DNA of 45,615 nucleotides from Streptomyces sp. NRRL S-31. GTDB taxonomy: Bacteria > Actinomycetota > Actinomycetes > Streptomycetales > Streptomycetaceae. Positions 16,696 through 23,354 of the stretch are shown here, piece by piece. A model generated the notes under the pieces. That model made no database searches. It saw nothing but the letters and a program-made list of their open reading frames with translations, and was not told where the DNA came from. The position numbers and the translations under genes are program-made. How positions within the stretch are numbered: the stretch's first letter is position 1; each line of letters opens with the position of its first letter. The stretch is from positions 1 to 45,615 of the forward strand of contig NZ_JOCB01000071.1 in assembly GCF_000718775.1 (NCBI RefSeq), in the 5' to 3' direction.

Positions 16696-16749
16696 TTCAA
16701 CTTTCAAGCATGAGATAGGGTCCCAGGACACCACTGCTTCAAATCTGAA
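16693..16749 (+). promoter_or_regulatory. Putative ribA promoter with two TTCAA-type operator sites
   Basis: TGATTC (16693-16698) and TAGGGT (16716-16721) are separated by 17 bp. TTCAACTTTCAA at 16696-16707 matches the marR-promoter palindrome at 10 of 12 positions and overlaps the -35 region. TTCAAATCTGAA at 16738-16749, just after the expected start of transcription, is a looser copy. The layout suggests repression by the adjacent MarR protein. Confidence 0.5.
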
Positions 16750-16758
16750 TCACTCCGG

Positions 16759-16830
16759 CACTCATCCGAAGCCACTCCGTCCGAAACACTCAACCGAGCA
16801 CTCGTCCCAAGCACTCAACCGAAGCACCCT
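16759..16830 (+). repeat. Degenerate ~13-bp tandem repeat in the ribA leader
   Basis: Units begin with CACTC at 16759, 16773, 16787, 16799 and 16812, with a partial copy CACCC at 16825. The consensus is CACTCAACCGAAG. The spacing is 12-14 bp. The array fills the untranslated leader between the predicted promoter and the ribA start. Function unknown. Confidence 0.65.
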
Positions 16831-16859
16831 GAAGCGACACCCGCCCCGAAGGGACCCGC

Positions 16860-17552
16860 ATGCCCGACATCCCCGCCGCCACCCCGCGCGCCCGCGTCCG
16901 GGTACCGCTGCGCTTCGCCGACGGCTACGGCGCCGACGCGGACCTCGTCACCTTCCACGGCCTGGCCGACGGCCGGGAGCACGTCGCCGTCGTGCTGGGC
17001 GATCCCGGTCCCGTCCCGCTGGTGCGGCTGCACTCCGAGTGCCTGACCGGGGACGTCTTCGGCTCGGCCCGCTGCGACTGCGGCCCGCAGCTGCGCGAGG
17101 CGGTCGAACTCATCGCCGGCCGCGGCGGGATCCTGCTCTACCTCCGCCAGGAGGGCCGGGGCATCGGCCTGTACAACAAGCTCGACGCGTACGCCCTCCA
17201 GGACGAGGGGCTCGACACCTACGAGGCGAACGCCGCCCTCGGCCTCCCGGAGGACGCCCGCGACTACACGGCCGCGGCCCAGATGCTCGCCGCCCTCGGC
17301 GTCACCGAGCTGGACCTGCTCTCCAACAACCCCGACAAGGCCGGGCAGTTGCGCGCACTGGGCATCGCCGTACGGGACCGGGTGCCCACCGGCGTCTTCA
17401 CCACCGCGCACAACGTCCGCTACCTGCGCGCCAAGGTCCTCCAGACCCGGCACACCCTGCCGCTGGCGGAACTCCCGGAACCGGCGGCGCCCACCGGCCA
17501 CCACCACACCGGACCTGTCACCACTGCACCCGTAGCACTCTCCCCGAAGTAA
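16860..17552 (+). CDS. ribA: GTP cyclohydrolase II
   Basis: The 230-residue stand-alone RibA opens GTP to 2,5-diamino-6-ribosylamino-pyrimidinone 5'-phosphate, the first step of riboflavin and related flavin or pteridine routes. Family motifs are clear: LVRLHSECLTGDVFGSARCDCG (three zinc cysteines), LLYLRQEGRGIGLYNKLDAYALQDEG, and LLSNNPDKAGQL. The Tyr in DAYALQ, equivalent to E. coli RibA Tyr105, is kept; a Met there in one S. coelicolor paralogue stops the reaction at a formylated product. This enzyme should therefore give the normal product. The ATG at 16860 has GAAGGGA five bases ahead. It lies downstream of marR and opposite the reversed RibD-like gene. No RibB, RibE or RibH is seen, so it is probably a secondary copy. 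Confidence 0.93.
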   Translation: MPDIPAATPRARVRVPLRFADGYGADADLVTFHGLADGREHVAVVLGDPGPVPLVRLHSECLTGDVFGSARCDCGPQLREAVELIAGRGGILLYLRQEGRGIGLYNKLDAYALQDEGLDTYEANAALGLPEDARDYTAAAQMLAALGVTELDLLSNNPDKAGQLRALGIAVRDRVPTGVFTTAHNVRYLRAKVLQTRHTLPLAELPEPAAPTGHHHTGPVTTAPVALSPK

Positions 17553-17589
17553 GTCCCGGACCTCACCCCACTTCCCGGAGACTCGGCCC

Positions 17590-17909
17590 GTGGCGCGACG
17601 GAACGACCAGCGGCGCGCGGCACTCGTCGACGCCGCGATCGGGGTGCCGGGCCGGGAGGGCGCGCGAGGGCTGACGTTCCGGGCGGTGGACGCCGAGGCC
17701 GCCGCGTGCCCACCGGTACGGCCTCCAACTACTTCACCAGCCGCGCCGACCTGGCCGCCAACGTCGCCCACCACGAGTCGGCGGGCCTCCCCGGGGACGC
17801 GACGGCCGTCGAACTCCTCTGCCGAACGCCGCGGCGCCCGGTCCGACCGAAGCCGTACCGGGCGCCGCACCGCAGGTCACCGGGGTCTCCCGGCGCCCGC
17901 GAACCGTAG
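17590..17909 (+). pseudogene. TetR-family regulator remnant, frameshifted and truncated
   Basis: A GTG at 17590 with GGAG upstream begins ARRNDQRRAALVDAAI and continues to GLTFRAVDAEA, a normal TetR N-terminus. About 17700-17706 one base is missing. The helix-turn-helix continues in the next frame as VPTGTASNYFTSRADLAANVA, the expected TetR recognition helix. Similarity ends near 17770, and no ligand-binding domain follows. The frame runs to a stop at 17907-17909, at the element border. Because this DNA is outside attL, the decay was not caused by the insertion itself. Confidence 0.75.
17832..17867 (-). terminator. Former tRNA-Lys terminator, now separated from its gene
   Basis: CGGCGCCCGGT (17832-17842) and ACCGGGCGCCG (17857-17867) form a perfect 11-bp stem with a 14-nt loop. 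It lies 39 bases beyond the 3' end of the tRNA-Lys remnant in attL. Before insertion it would have stood directly downstream of the leftward tRNA-Lys gene. Confidence 0.6.
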
Positions 17910-17951
17910 GCCCTGTGGGACTCGAACCCACAACCAATGGATTAAAAGTCC
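17906..17951. repeat. attL: 46-bp direct repeat, 3' fragment of tRNA-Lys
   Basis: This stretch is identical to 41161-41206 and diverges at the next base on either side (C versus G on the left, T versus A on the right). On the minus strand it contains the anticodon stem-loop 3' side, T arm and acceptor 3' strand of tRNA-Lys. It has no 5' half and cannot give a tRNA. Confidence 0.95.
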
Positions 17952-17967
17952 TGGCCAAAGCTTGCTG

Positions 17968-18004
17968 GGTGGTTCCGGACGGTTCTTCGGTGTCCGGAAC
18001 CACC
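17968..18004. terminator. Perfect 13-bp hairpin just inside attL
   Basis: GGTGGTTCCGGAC (17968-17980) and GTCCGGAACCACC (17992-18004) form a perfect stem with an 11-nt loop. It could end transcription entering the element from the chromosome, or be a recombination-protein site. There is no T-tract. Confidence 0.5.
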
Positions 18005-18066
18005 TGGTCAGGACTGATGTGACTCGTGACCTGGTGCTTCTCCGTGATGGCCTGTGCGGTTCCATC

Positions 18067-18088
18067 CGCTCACGCATCGCTCACGCAG
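18067..18088. repeat. Left subterminal 22-bp site shared with the right end
   Basis: This 22-bp sequence, made of two overlapping CGCTCACGCA words, is repeated exactly at 41048-41069 in the same orientation. The left copy is 115 bp inside attL and the right copy 91 bp inside attR. This is the geometry expected of integrase arm-type binding sites. Confidence 0.75.
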
Positions 18089-18154
18089 AAGGACGTGCTG
18101 ACCAGTACGTTCGCCAGGTCCCGCACCCTCACTGTTCTGAACCGCTCCGGGATC

Positions 18155-18169
18155 GATAGAGGCTCTATC
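18155..18169. promoter_or_regulatory. 15-bp palindrome upstream of the CHAT gene
   Basis: GATAGAG, a central G, and CTCTATC form a perfect dyad, followed by TTGACT at 18172-18177, which resembles a -35 hexamer. No matching -10 is obvious. It could be an operator for the CHAT operon. Confidence 0.35.
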
Positions 18170-18308
18170 CGTTGACTCCAGCCGTCGGTTGGGGCTGGTG
18201 CTGAAGACGCGCCCTCTGCCCTTGAGGTCTTCGAGAAGGGTGAGATGCCCAACCGGGGCCTCTTACCAGTACTGGCTGGCCTACTCTGGGCGCTCAGGAG
18301 GTTACGGG

Positions 18309-21300
18309 GTGAGGGATGCGCTACTCAGAGAACTGGCCGGCAGAGTCAGGGACTTCGGTAACGGCGCGGCTCCGGATGTCGTACTCGACGAGGCGGGCGT
18401 CAAGGCCGCTGCAGAACTGATGGCGGTCGCGGGCGAAGCCCTGGATGAGCGAGGGGCGGTGGACACCGACGTCCTGCACACGGTCGCCGCGTACCACTGG
18501 GCACGGTCTCTCGCCCACGATGACGTTGCGCTGTCGACCGCCGACCACAAGAGGGCGATGCATGCCTTCGGCCTGCTGTATTTGGTCGATCACCGGCGTG
18601 TGCCTCGCGCGTTGTGGTCCGAGCTCACCGAGGAGACCGGTCACGACCCGTGGCAGGACCCTGTGGATCACGCAAGCGACCTGGTACTGGATGCAGAGGA
18701 AGGCGGCGATCCGTCCGCACTCGACGAGGCGATAGCCCTGCTCCACGGCTCCCCTGCCGACCTTTACCGCGACACCACCCTGGGCCTCGCCCTCCGCCAC
18801 CGGGCGGCGGTCGCCGCCCGCCCGCTCTCCGACCGGCTGGCCGATGCGGACTCCGCTGTCGAACTGCTGTCCAATGTTGCCGCACTTCCCGAGGAGTCGC
18901 CTACCCGGCGGGCCCGACGTCGCGTGAGCCTCGCGGGCGCCCACATCCAGCGATTCGGGCTCTCCGCCGACCACGCCGACCTCACGGCGGCGGAGTCCAC
19001 CGCGCGTACGGCGTTTACCGACGCCGCGGAAGACCCCACCGGGCAGGCGGACGCGGCAGCAAGCATCGGCGTGTCCCTCGGCCGTTGCGCCGAGGAGAAA
19101 CCCCTTCCGGAAGCCATCACCCTGCTGCGGGAAGCCGTCTCCTGGTTCCGCGTGGCGGTCGATCTCGAGACGGCCTCGGGACGGGAGTCGGACCACCGCT
19201 CGAACCTCCGCAAGGCGATGCAGCTCCTCCTCGACCGTACGGTTGTGGGCCCTGAGGAGGAGCGGGAAGGTGAGGTGGCAAGAGCCGGCCTGCCGCTCGC
19301 GTCAGACGGTGCGCGCCAAGCCCGGGCCCTCGCCGAGCTGGGCTCGAAGATCGCCGCGCGGATCATTCCGGAGGATGAAGCGCTCCGTCGTGCCGTGGAC
19401 CCGGCCTTCGCACTCTCGCGGGAGGCCGTCGACGCGGTGGTGGCCGGTGCCATGGGCCTCGTCGGCTCCGGTGCGCCTCAGGACGCGGTGCCCGCGCTCA
19501 CCCTCGCTCTGGAGGCCGCCTCCGCACGGTGGGGAACGGTGCCCGAGAGCCCTTGGTGGAGGGCTGCCGACGCCTATGTCGAGGCCGCGCGTCTGAGCCT
19601 GGTCGGACGTCCCGACGGGATGCTGTTCCGCCGCGCCCACGACGCCGTGCGGACCCAGATCGAAGTACTGCGCGAACGCGACGAGACCGACGAGCTCGCC
19701 GAGACCCTCTTCGCCGCCGGACTGCTGCACCTCAGCCCGTATTCCGGCGAAATGCCGGGGATAGCCTTCGATAGCGCGCTCAACATCTGGCGGGACCGGC
19801 AGGACCGTTATCGGTCCCTCCACCCGGACGACCCCGCCCACGCCGCGGGACCGGACATGCCGTCCCCCGCGGAAGCGGCGGCGGCCGCGGTCGAGTACCT
19901 CCGGGACGCCGCGGATCTGTCGTCGGGGCATGCGCTCGGGCGAGTCCTCAAGTCCCTGGCCGAGGGGTTGTCCTTCCTCGCCGGGATGCGGAAGGAGTCG
20001 TACGACCAGGAGATCCTGCTAACCGCCCGGAAGGCGTTCGACGTCCTGGACCCGCGGCGCGATCCACTGGGCCGTCTGTACACACTCCGCATCCTGCACC
20101 TGTTCGGCGAAGTGTCCCTCCCGGACGGACTGCCCGGCCTGCTCCCCGTCCCCCTCTCGGCCGTCCGGGCGCGACAGGGCGAGCACGAAGCCTCATGTGT
20201 CTTCGCCGAGGCACTCACCCTCGCCGACGAGGCCCACCGGCGCGACCTACAGGCCCAACTGCTCGACGCGGCCGACCGTGAACTGCCGGATCTCTCGCTG
20301 GACTCCCACCGCCAACTGCGCTGGGCGCGCGAGGTGCACTGCCTCGCCGACGACCGGCTGGCCTGTTTCCCGGAGTCGGCGCCGGTGGACGTAGTCGCCG
20401 CCGAGGTACGATCCCGCGCAGAAGCCGAGGGGTGGTCCGCCGCCGAACTCGCGGCGACATTCATTCATCTCGCGGCCCATGCCGACCCGGCTGAGACAGA
20501 TAACGCCGCCCGCGATCTCATCGAAGAAGCACGACGGTTGGAGCCGGAGCTCTTCCTGCGGCACGCCGACGCGCTGCATTATCTCGACGCCGTACTCGCT
20601 CACGACCTGGGCGTGCGTGCCGAGAGGGAACAGCAACCGGAGGCCGCCGCCCGTGATTTCGCATCCGCCGCCTTCCAGTTCGGCCTGTGCGGTCAGATCG
20701 ATCTCGCCCTCGCCTCCCTCGATGCCGGGCTGGAGTGTGCCCACGCCTGCGACGGAAGGTCAGCCGACCGAGCGGCCCACGCGCTGGTCCCGGCGTCCGT
20801 GTTCCTACGTCACGGGACGGACGAGACGGTGGACTGGAAACTGCGGGACCTCTACCAATCGCTGACCTTCAAACTGACCGACACCACGGTCAACTTCTCC
20901 GTGATGTCCGCAGTGCACCAAGCCGCGAAAGGCATGGACTTCACCATCGCCGCGGGGCACCCGGGCCCGCTGGAGTTCACGACCGCTCTGGACCGGATCC
21001 TCGACCGCGCACAACTCGGCGAGGCGGCGCTGCCCGGCCCGCTCCCCGACTTCGAACTGCCCGGCGGGACCGAGACAGCCATGCTGTTCTACCTGGGTTC
21101 CGGCGAGGCTGAACCGGACAGCGATGCCGAGGCCGAAGTGCGCAACCTGCAGCGTGCCGCCGATCGCAGAATCAGCCGGGAACTGCGCACGTCCCGGCAG
21201 CCCGCGCACCTCCCACTACTGCACGTCGACGAAATCCAAGCCCTGCTGCCCGATGAGACGGTGCTGCTCTCGCTCTTCCTCAGCCAGGTGCGCCACCAGA

Positions 21301-22373
21301 GCTCGGCCAACCCCGTCATGGCCCTGCAAGGGCTGGCGATGACCCGCGAGGGGCTCTCCTGCCGCACGACGGTGTTCCCGGACATCGAGGGCGGGCTGTA
21401 CCGGGTGTTCAGGGCCGGCCACACCCTCAACGTGTCGCACGCAGCCCCACAGATCGCGGAACTGCGCCGTGAGATAACCGCCGACCCCCTGCATCGCCAA
21501 GTGACCCGCACCGCGCAGCGGGTCCTCGCCCACGACTCCCGCACCTACCTGGCCGGGTTCACCGATGCGCTGCCCTCCTGGCTCACCGAGGGCAAGACCC
21601 ATCTGTGCGTCTGGCCGAACGGCCCGCTCCACTATCTCCCCTTCCACCTGCTCTCCGCCGACGGCCGCCCGGTGGCCGACGACTGGACCGTCACCCAGGT
21701 GCCCAGCCTGTCCTTCCTCAGCCGCCCGGCCCGTCCCACCCCGCCCTCACCACGTGAGGCGTTGGCCGCCTTCGCGTTCGACAGCGGCGGCACGGACTCC
21801 CTGGAGGCGAACACCGCACGGATCGCCGCCTCGATGGGCGTCGGCGACCCGGTGGTCGGGGCGGCCGCCACGCGCCGTCGTTTCCTCGAAGCGCTGCCCG
21901 GAGCCCGCTACGTCCATGTGGCGGCCCACGGGTCGCACAACGAGTGGGCACCCTGGCACCAGTGCCTGTATTTGGCACCGGATCCGGAGAACGGTGACGA
22001 CGGCCGAGTCTTCGCCCACGACATCCTCAGAACCGACCTGCGCGGCGTCGAACTCGTCACCATGAGCGCCTGCGAGTCGGCCCTCGGTCGCTTCGACATC
22101 AACGACAACCTGCACGGCCTGCCCGCCGCCTTCCTCTCGGCTGGTGCCGCCGCCATCGTCGGCTGCCTCTGGCCGGTCGCCCCCGACGTGGCTACCGGAT
22201 TCTTCGGCACGCTCTACGAACAGCTCGCCGCCGCTCCGGACCGGCGCACCGCCTTCCGTACCGCCCAGTCCGCGGCCCGCGCCCGCCACCCCGCCTACCG
22301 GGACTGGGGCGCCTTCTGCTTCATCGGGGACTGGCGCACGACCACCGATTCCCCCAATGGAGCCACCGCATGA
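18309..22373 (+). CDS. Large TPR/CHAT-domain (caspase-like) protease
   Basis: The 1354-residue protein consists of about 1050 residues of alpha-helical, TPR-like sequence and a C-terminal CHAT domain (about 1060-1350). The catalytic dyad is visible: His1207 in YVHVAAHGSH and Cys1255 in VTMSACESALG. The usual CHAT ending is also present (GLPAAFLSAGAAAIVGCLWPV, then AYRDWGAFCFIGD). CHAT proteases are separase/caspase relatives; in bacteria they act in conflict systems, for example with CRISPR-Cas type III-E or cleaving gasdermins. The GTG at 18309 has a perfect AGGAGG seven bases upstream; an earlier frame extension has no such site. It overlaps the next gene by ATGA, so the two are translationally coupled. 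No N-terminal sensor domain is recognisable. Confidence 0.88.
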   Translation: MRDALLRELAGRVRDFGNGAAPDVVLDEAGVKAAAELMAVAGEALDERGAVDTDVLHTVAAYHWARSLAHDDVALSTADHKRAMHAFGLLYLVDHRRVPRALWSELTEETGHDPWQDPVDHASDLVLDAEEGGDPSALDEAIALLHGSPADLYRDTTLGLALRHRAAVAARPLSDRLADADSAVELLSNVAALPEESPTRRARRRVSLAGAHIQRFGLSADHADLTAAESTARTAFTDAAEDPTGQADAAASIGVSLGRCAEEKPLPEAITLLREAVSWFRVAVDLETASGRESDHRSNLRKAMQLLLDRTVVGPEEEREGEVARAGLPLASDGARQARALAELGSKIAARIIPEDEALRRAVDPAFALSREAVDAVVAGAMGLVGSGAPQDAVPALTLALEAASARWGTVPESPWWRAADAYVEAARLSLVGRPDGMLFRRAHDAVRTQIEVLRERDETDELAETLFAAGLLHLSPYSGEMPGIAFDSALNIWRDRQDRYRSLHPDDPAHAAGPDMPSPAEAAAAAVEYLRDAADLSSGHALGRVLKSLAEGLSFLAGMRKESYDQEILLTARKAFDVLDPRRDPLGRLYTLRILHLFGEVSLPDGLPGLLPVPLSAVRARQGEHEASCVFAEALTLADEAHRRDLQAQLLDAADRELPDLSLDSHRQLRWAREVHCLADDRLACFPESAPVDVVAAEVRSRAEAEGWSAAELAATFIHLAAHADPAETDNAARDLIEEARRLEPELFLRHADALHYLDAVLAHDLGVRAEREQQPEAAARDFASAAFQFGLCGQIDLALASLDAGLECAHACDGRSADRAAHALVPASVFLRHGTDETVDWKLRDLYQSLTFKLTDTTVNFSVMSAVHQAAKGMDFTIAAGHPGPLEFTTALDRILDRAQLGEAALPGPLPDFELPGGTETAMLFYLGSGEAEPDSDAEAEVRNLQRAADRRISRELRTSRQPAHLPLLHVDEIQALLPDETVLLSLFLSQVRHQSSANPVMALQGLAMTREGLSCRTTVFPDIEGGLYRVFRAGHTLNVSHAAPQIAELRREITADPLHRQVTRTAQRVLAHDSRTYLAGFTDALPSWLTEGKTHLCVWPNGPLHYLPFHLLSADGRPVADDWTVTQVPSLSFLSRPARPTPPSPREALAAFAFDSGGTDSLEANTARIAASMGVGDPVVGAAATRRRFLEALPGARYVHVAAHGSHNEWAPWHQCLYLAPDPENGDDGRVFAHDILRTDLRGVELVTMSACESALGRFDINDNLHGLPAAFLSAGAAAIVGCLWPVAPDVATGFFGTLYEQLAAAPDRRTAFRTAQSAARARHPAYRDWGAFCFIGDWRTTTDSPNGATA

Positions 22374-23068
22374 CCGCCCTCGACCAGCCGACCAAATCGG
22401 CAGCACCGACCTACGACATCGACCTTGTGCCGACGCTCCTCCTGCGGACGCCCACCCCCCTGCTCCCTCTGACAGGGCGGATCTCGATGGGCACCCCCCT
22501 CGTGCGTCCCCTCACCGCCGCGCAGGCCGCCGAGGGCGACGGGGACTGGCAGGATTTCCTGGAATCGCAGGCCGGTCAGTACGACTACCTTCTCCTCAGC
22601 CTGGTCTGTTCGTTCCGCCCTTCTCCCGGCGGTGCTCCCTTCGTGGATGCGGGCATTGGTATCCGGCTTGAGGCTCCCGACGAGCCAGCCGATCGGCAGC
22701 CGATCGCGTGGTCCATCTCGCCGAAGAGGCGAGCCCTCCCCGTGACGCCCTCCACCCAGCTGAAGTTGACCGCCAAGCTCATGCTCGTCGAAGCCGGTGT
22801 GGAGTACACGCCGGAACAGGGCGGTCGTGAGGAGTTGTTCGTGGTCGGCATGGGCGAACGCGACAGCGACCCGGAGTGGCGGTTCAGCGCCACCACCGGC
22901 ACGCCCCTGGTCGGCGACGAGTCGCTCGCCCTTATCGTCCGGGTCCCCGCCGATGTGCCGGCGCTGGCCCACATCACGATGGCCGCAACCGTCAAGCAGC
23001 GCCGTCTCGGCCTGATCCCGTACCGGGCCGAACTTCCTCCTACCCTACGGACCATCGACTTCCGGTGA
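22370..23068 (+). CDS. Unrecognised protein coupled to the CHAT protease
   Basis: The 232-residue protein starts at an ATG that overlaps the CHAT stop (ATGA), so the two are made together. It has no signal peptide or membrane segment. It alternates short hydrophobic strands (YDYLLLSLVCSF, LKLTAKLMLVEA, ESLALIVRVPA) with polar loops and looks beta-rich. The end, AAVTVKQRRLGLIPYR-like sequence near 205-220, is basic. It may be the protease's substrate, inhibitor or adaptor. NCBI names some such neighbours CASPASE/TPR-repeat-associated (CATRA) proteins, but I cannot confirm membership. It shows no gasdermin hallmark: no N-terminal Cys and no long basic pore-forming strands. Confidence 0.75.
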   Translation: MTALDQPTKSAAPTYDIDLVPTLLLRTPTPLLPLTGRISMGTPLVRPLTAAQAAEGDGDWQDFLESQAGQYDYLLLSLVCSFRPSPGGAPFVDAGIGIRLEAPDEPADRQPIAWSISPKRRALPVTPSTQLKLTAKLMLVEAGVEYTPEQGGREELFVVGMGERDSDPEWRFSATTGTPLVGDESLALIVRVPADVPALAHITMAATVKQRRLGLIPYRAELPPTLRTIDFR

Positions 23069-23129
23069 TCGCAACGAAGGGGGTCAGCATTGTCGGGCGC
23101 GACGGCGTGACGTCCGGCCGAGCAGTTGC

Positions 23130-23334
23130 AGGCCGGCCGCCCTCGACGCCGTGCATCAGGCCCTCAACACGGACGGGGCGAGAGCGGACACGACCCCCAG
23201 CACTCGCCGCGGCCGTCGCCGAGCGCGAAACGCAGCTCACTGCCCCCCACGCATCCCCACACGTCGAACCGGAGATCGAACGAGCAGCGCACGGCTTACG
23301 CGAAGAAGGCGCCTGGGGCGAAGCATCGGCATGA
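23130..23334 (+). pseudogene. Possible frameshifted remnant downstream of the CHAT unit
   Basis: In the 286 bp between the CHAT partner and the next convergent gene, one frame reads AALDAVHQALNTDGARA (about 23135-23185). Another reads LAAAVAERETQLTAPHASP and on to LREEGAWGEASA, stopping at 23334. Both look like alpha-helical coding sequence but lie in different frames, and neither has a convincing start. A decayed small gene is a fair guess, no more. Confidence 0.3.
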
Positions 23335-23354
23335 TGCGCCGCCCCAGGCATGGG

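Noticed and set aside
17906..17951. A second functional tRNA-Lys gene at the left end
   Set aside because: Only the 3' 45 bases are present. There is no acceptor 5' strand or D arm.
18189..18308. N-terminal extension of the CHAT protein from 18189
   Set aside because: No ribosome-binding site precedes it and codon bias is poor. The GTG at 18309 has a perfect AGGAGG.
22370..23068. Gasdermin paired with the CHAT protease
   Set aside because: There is no N-terminal Cys, no long amphipathic strands and no inhibitory C-terminal peptide pattern. The fold cannot be claimed.
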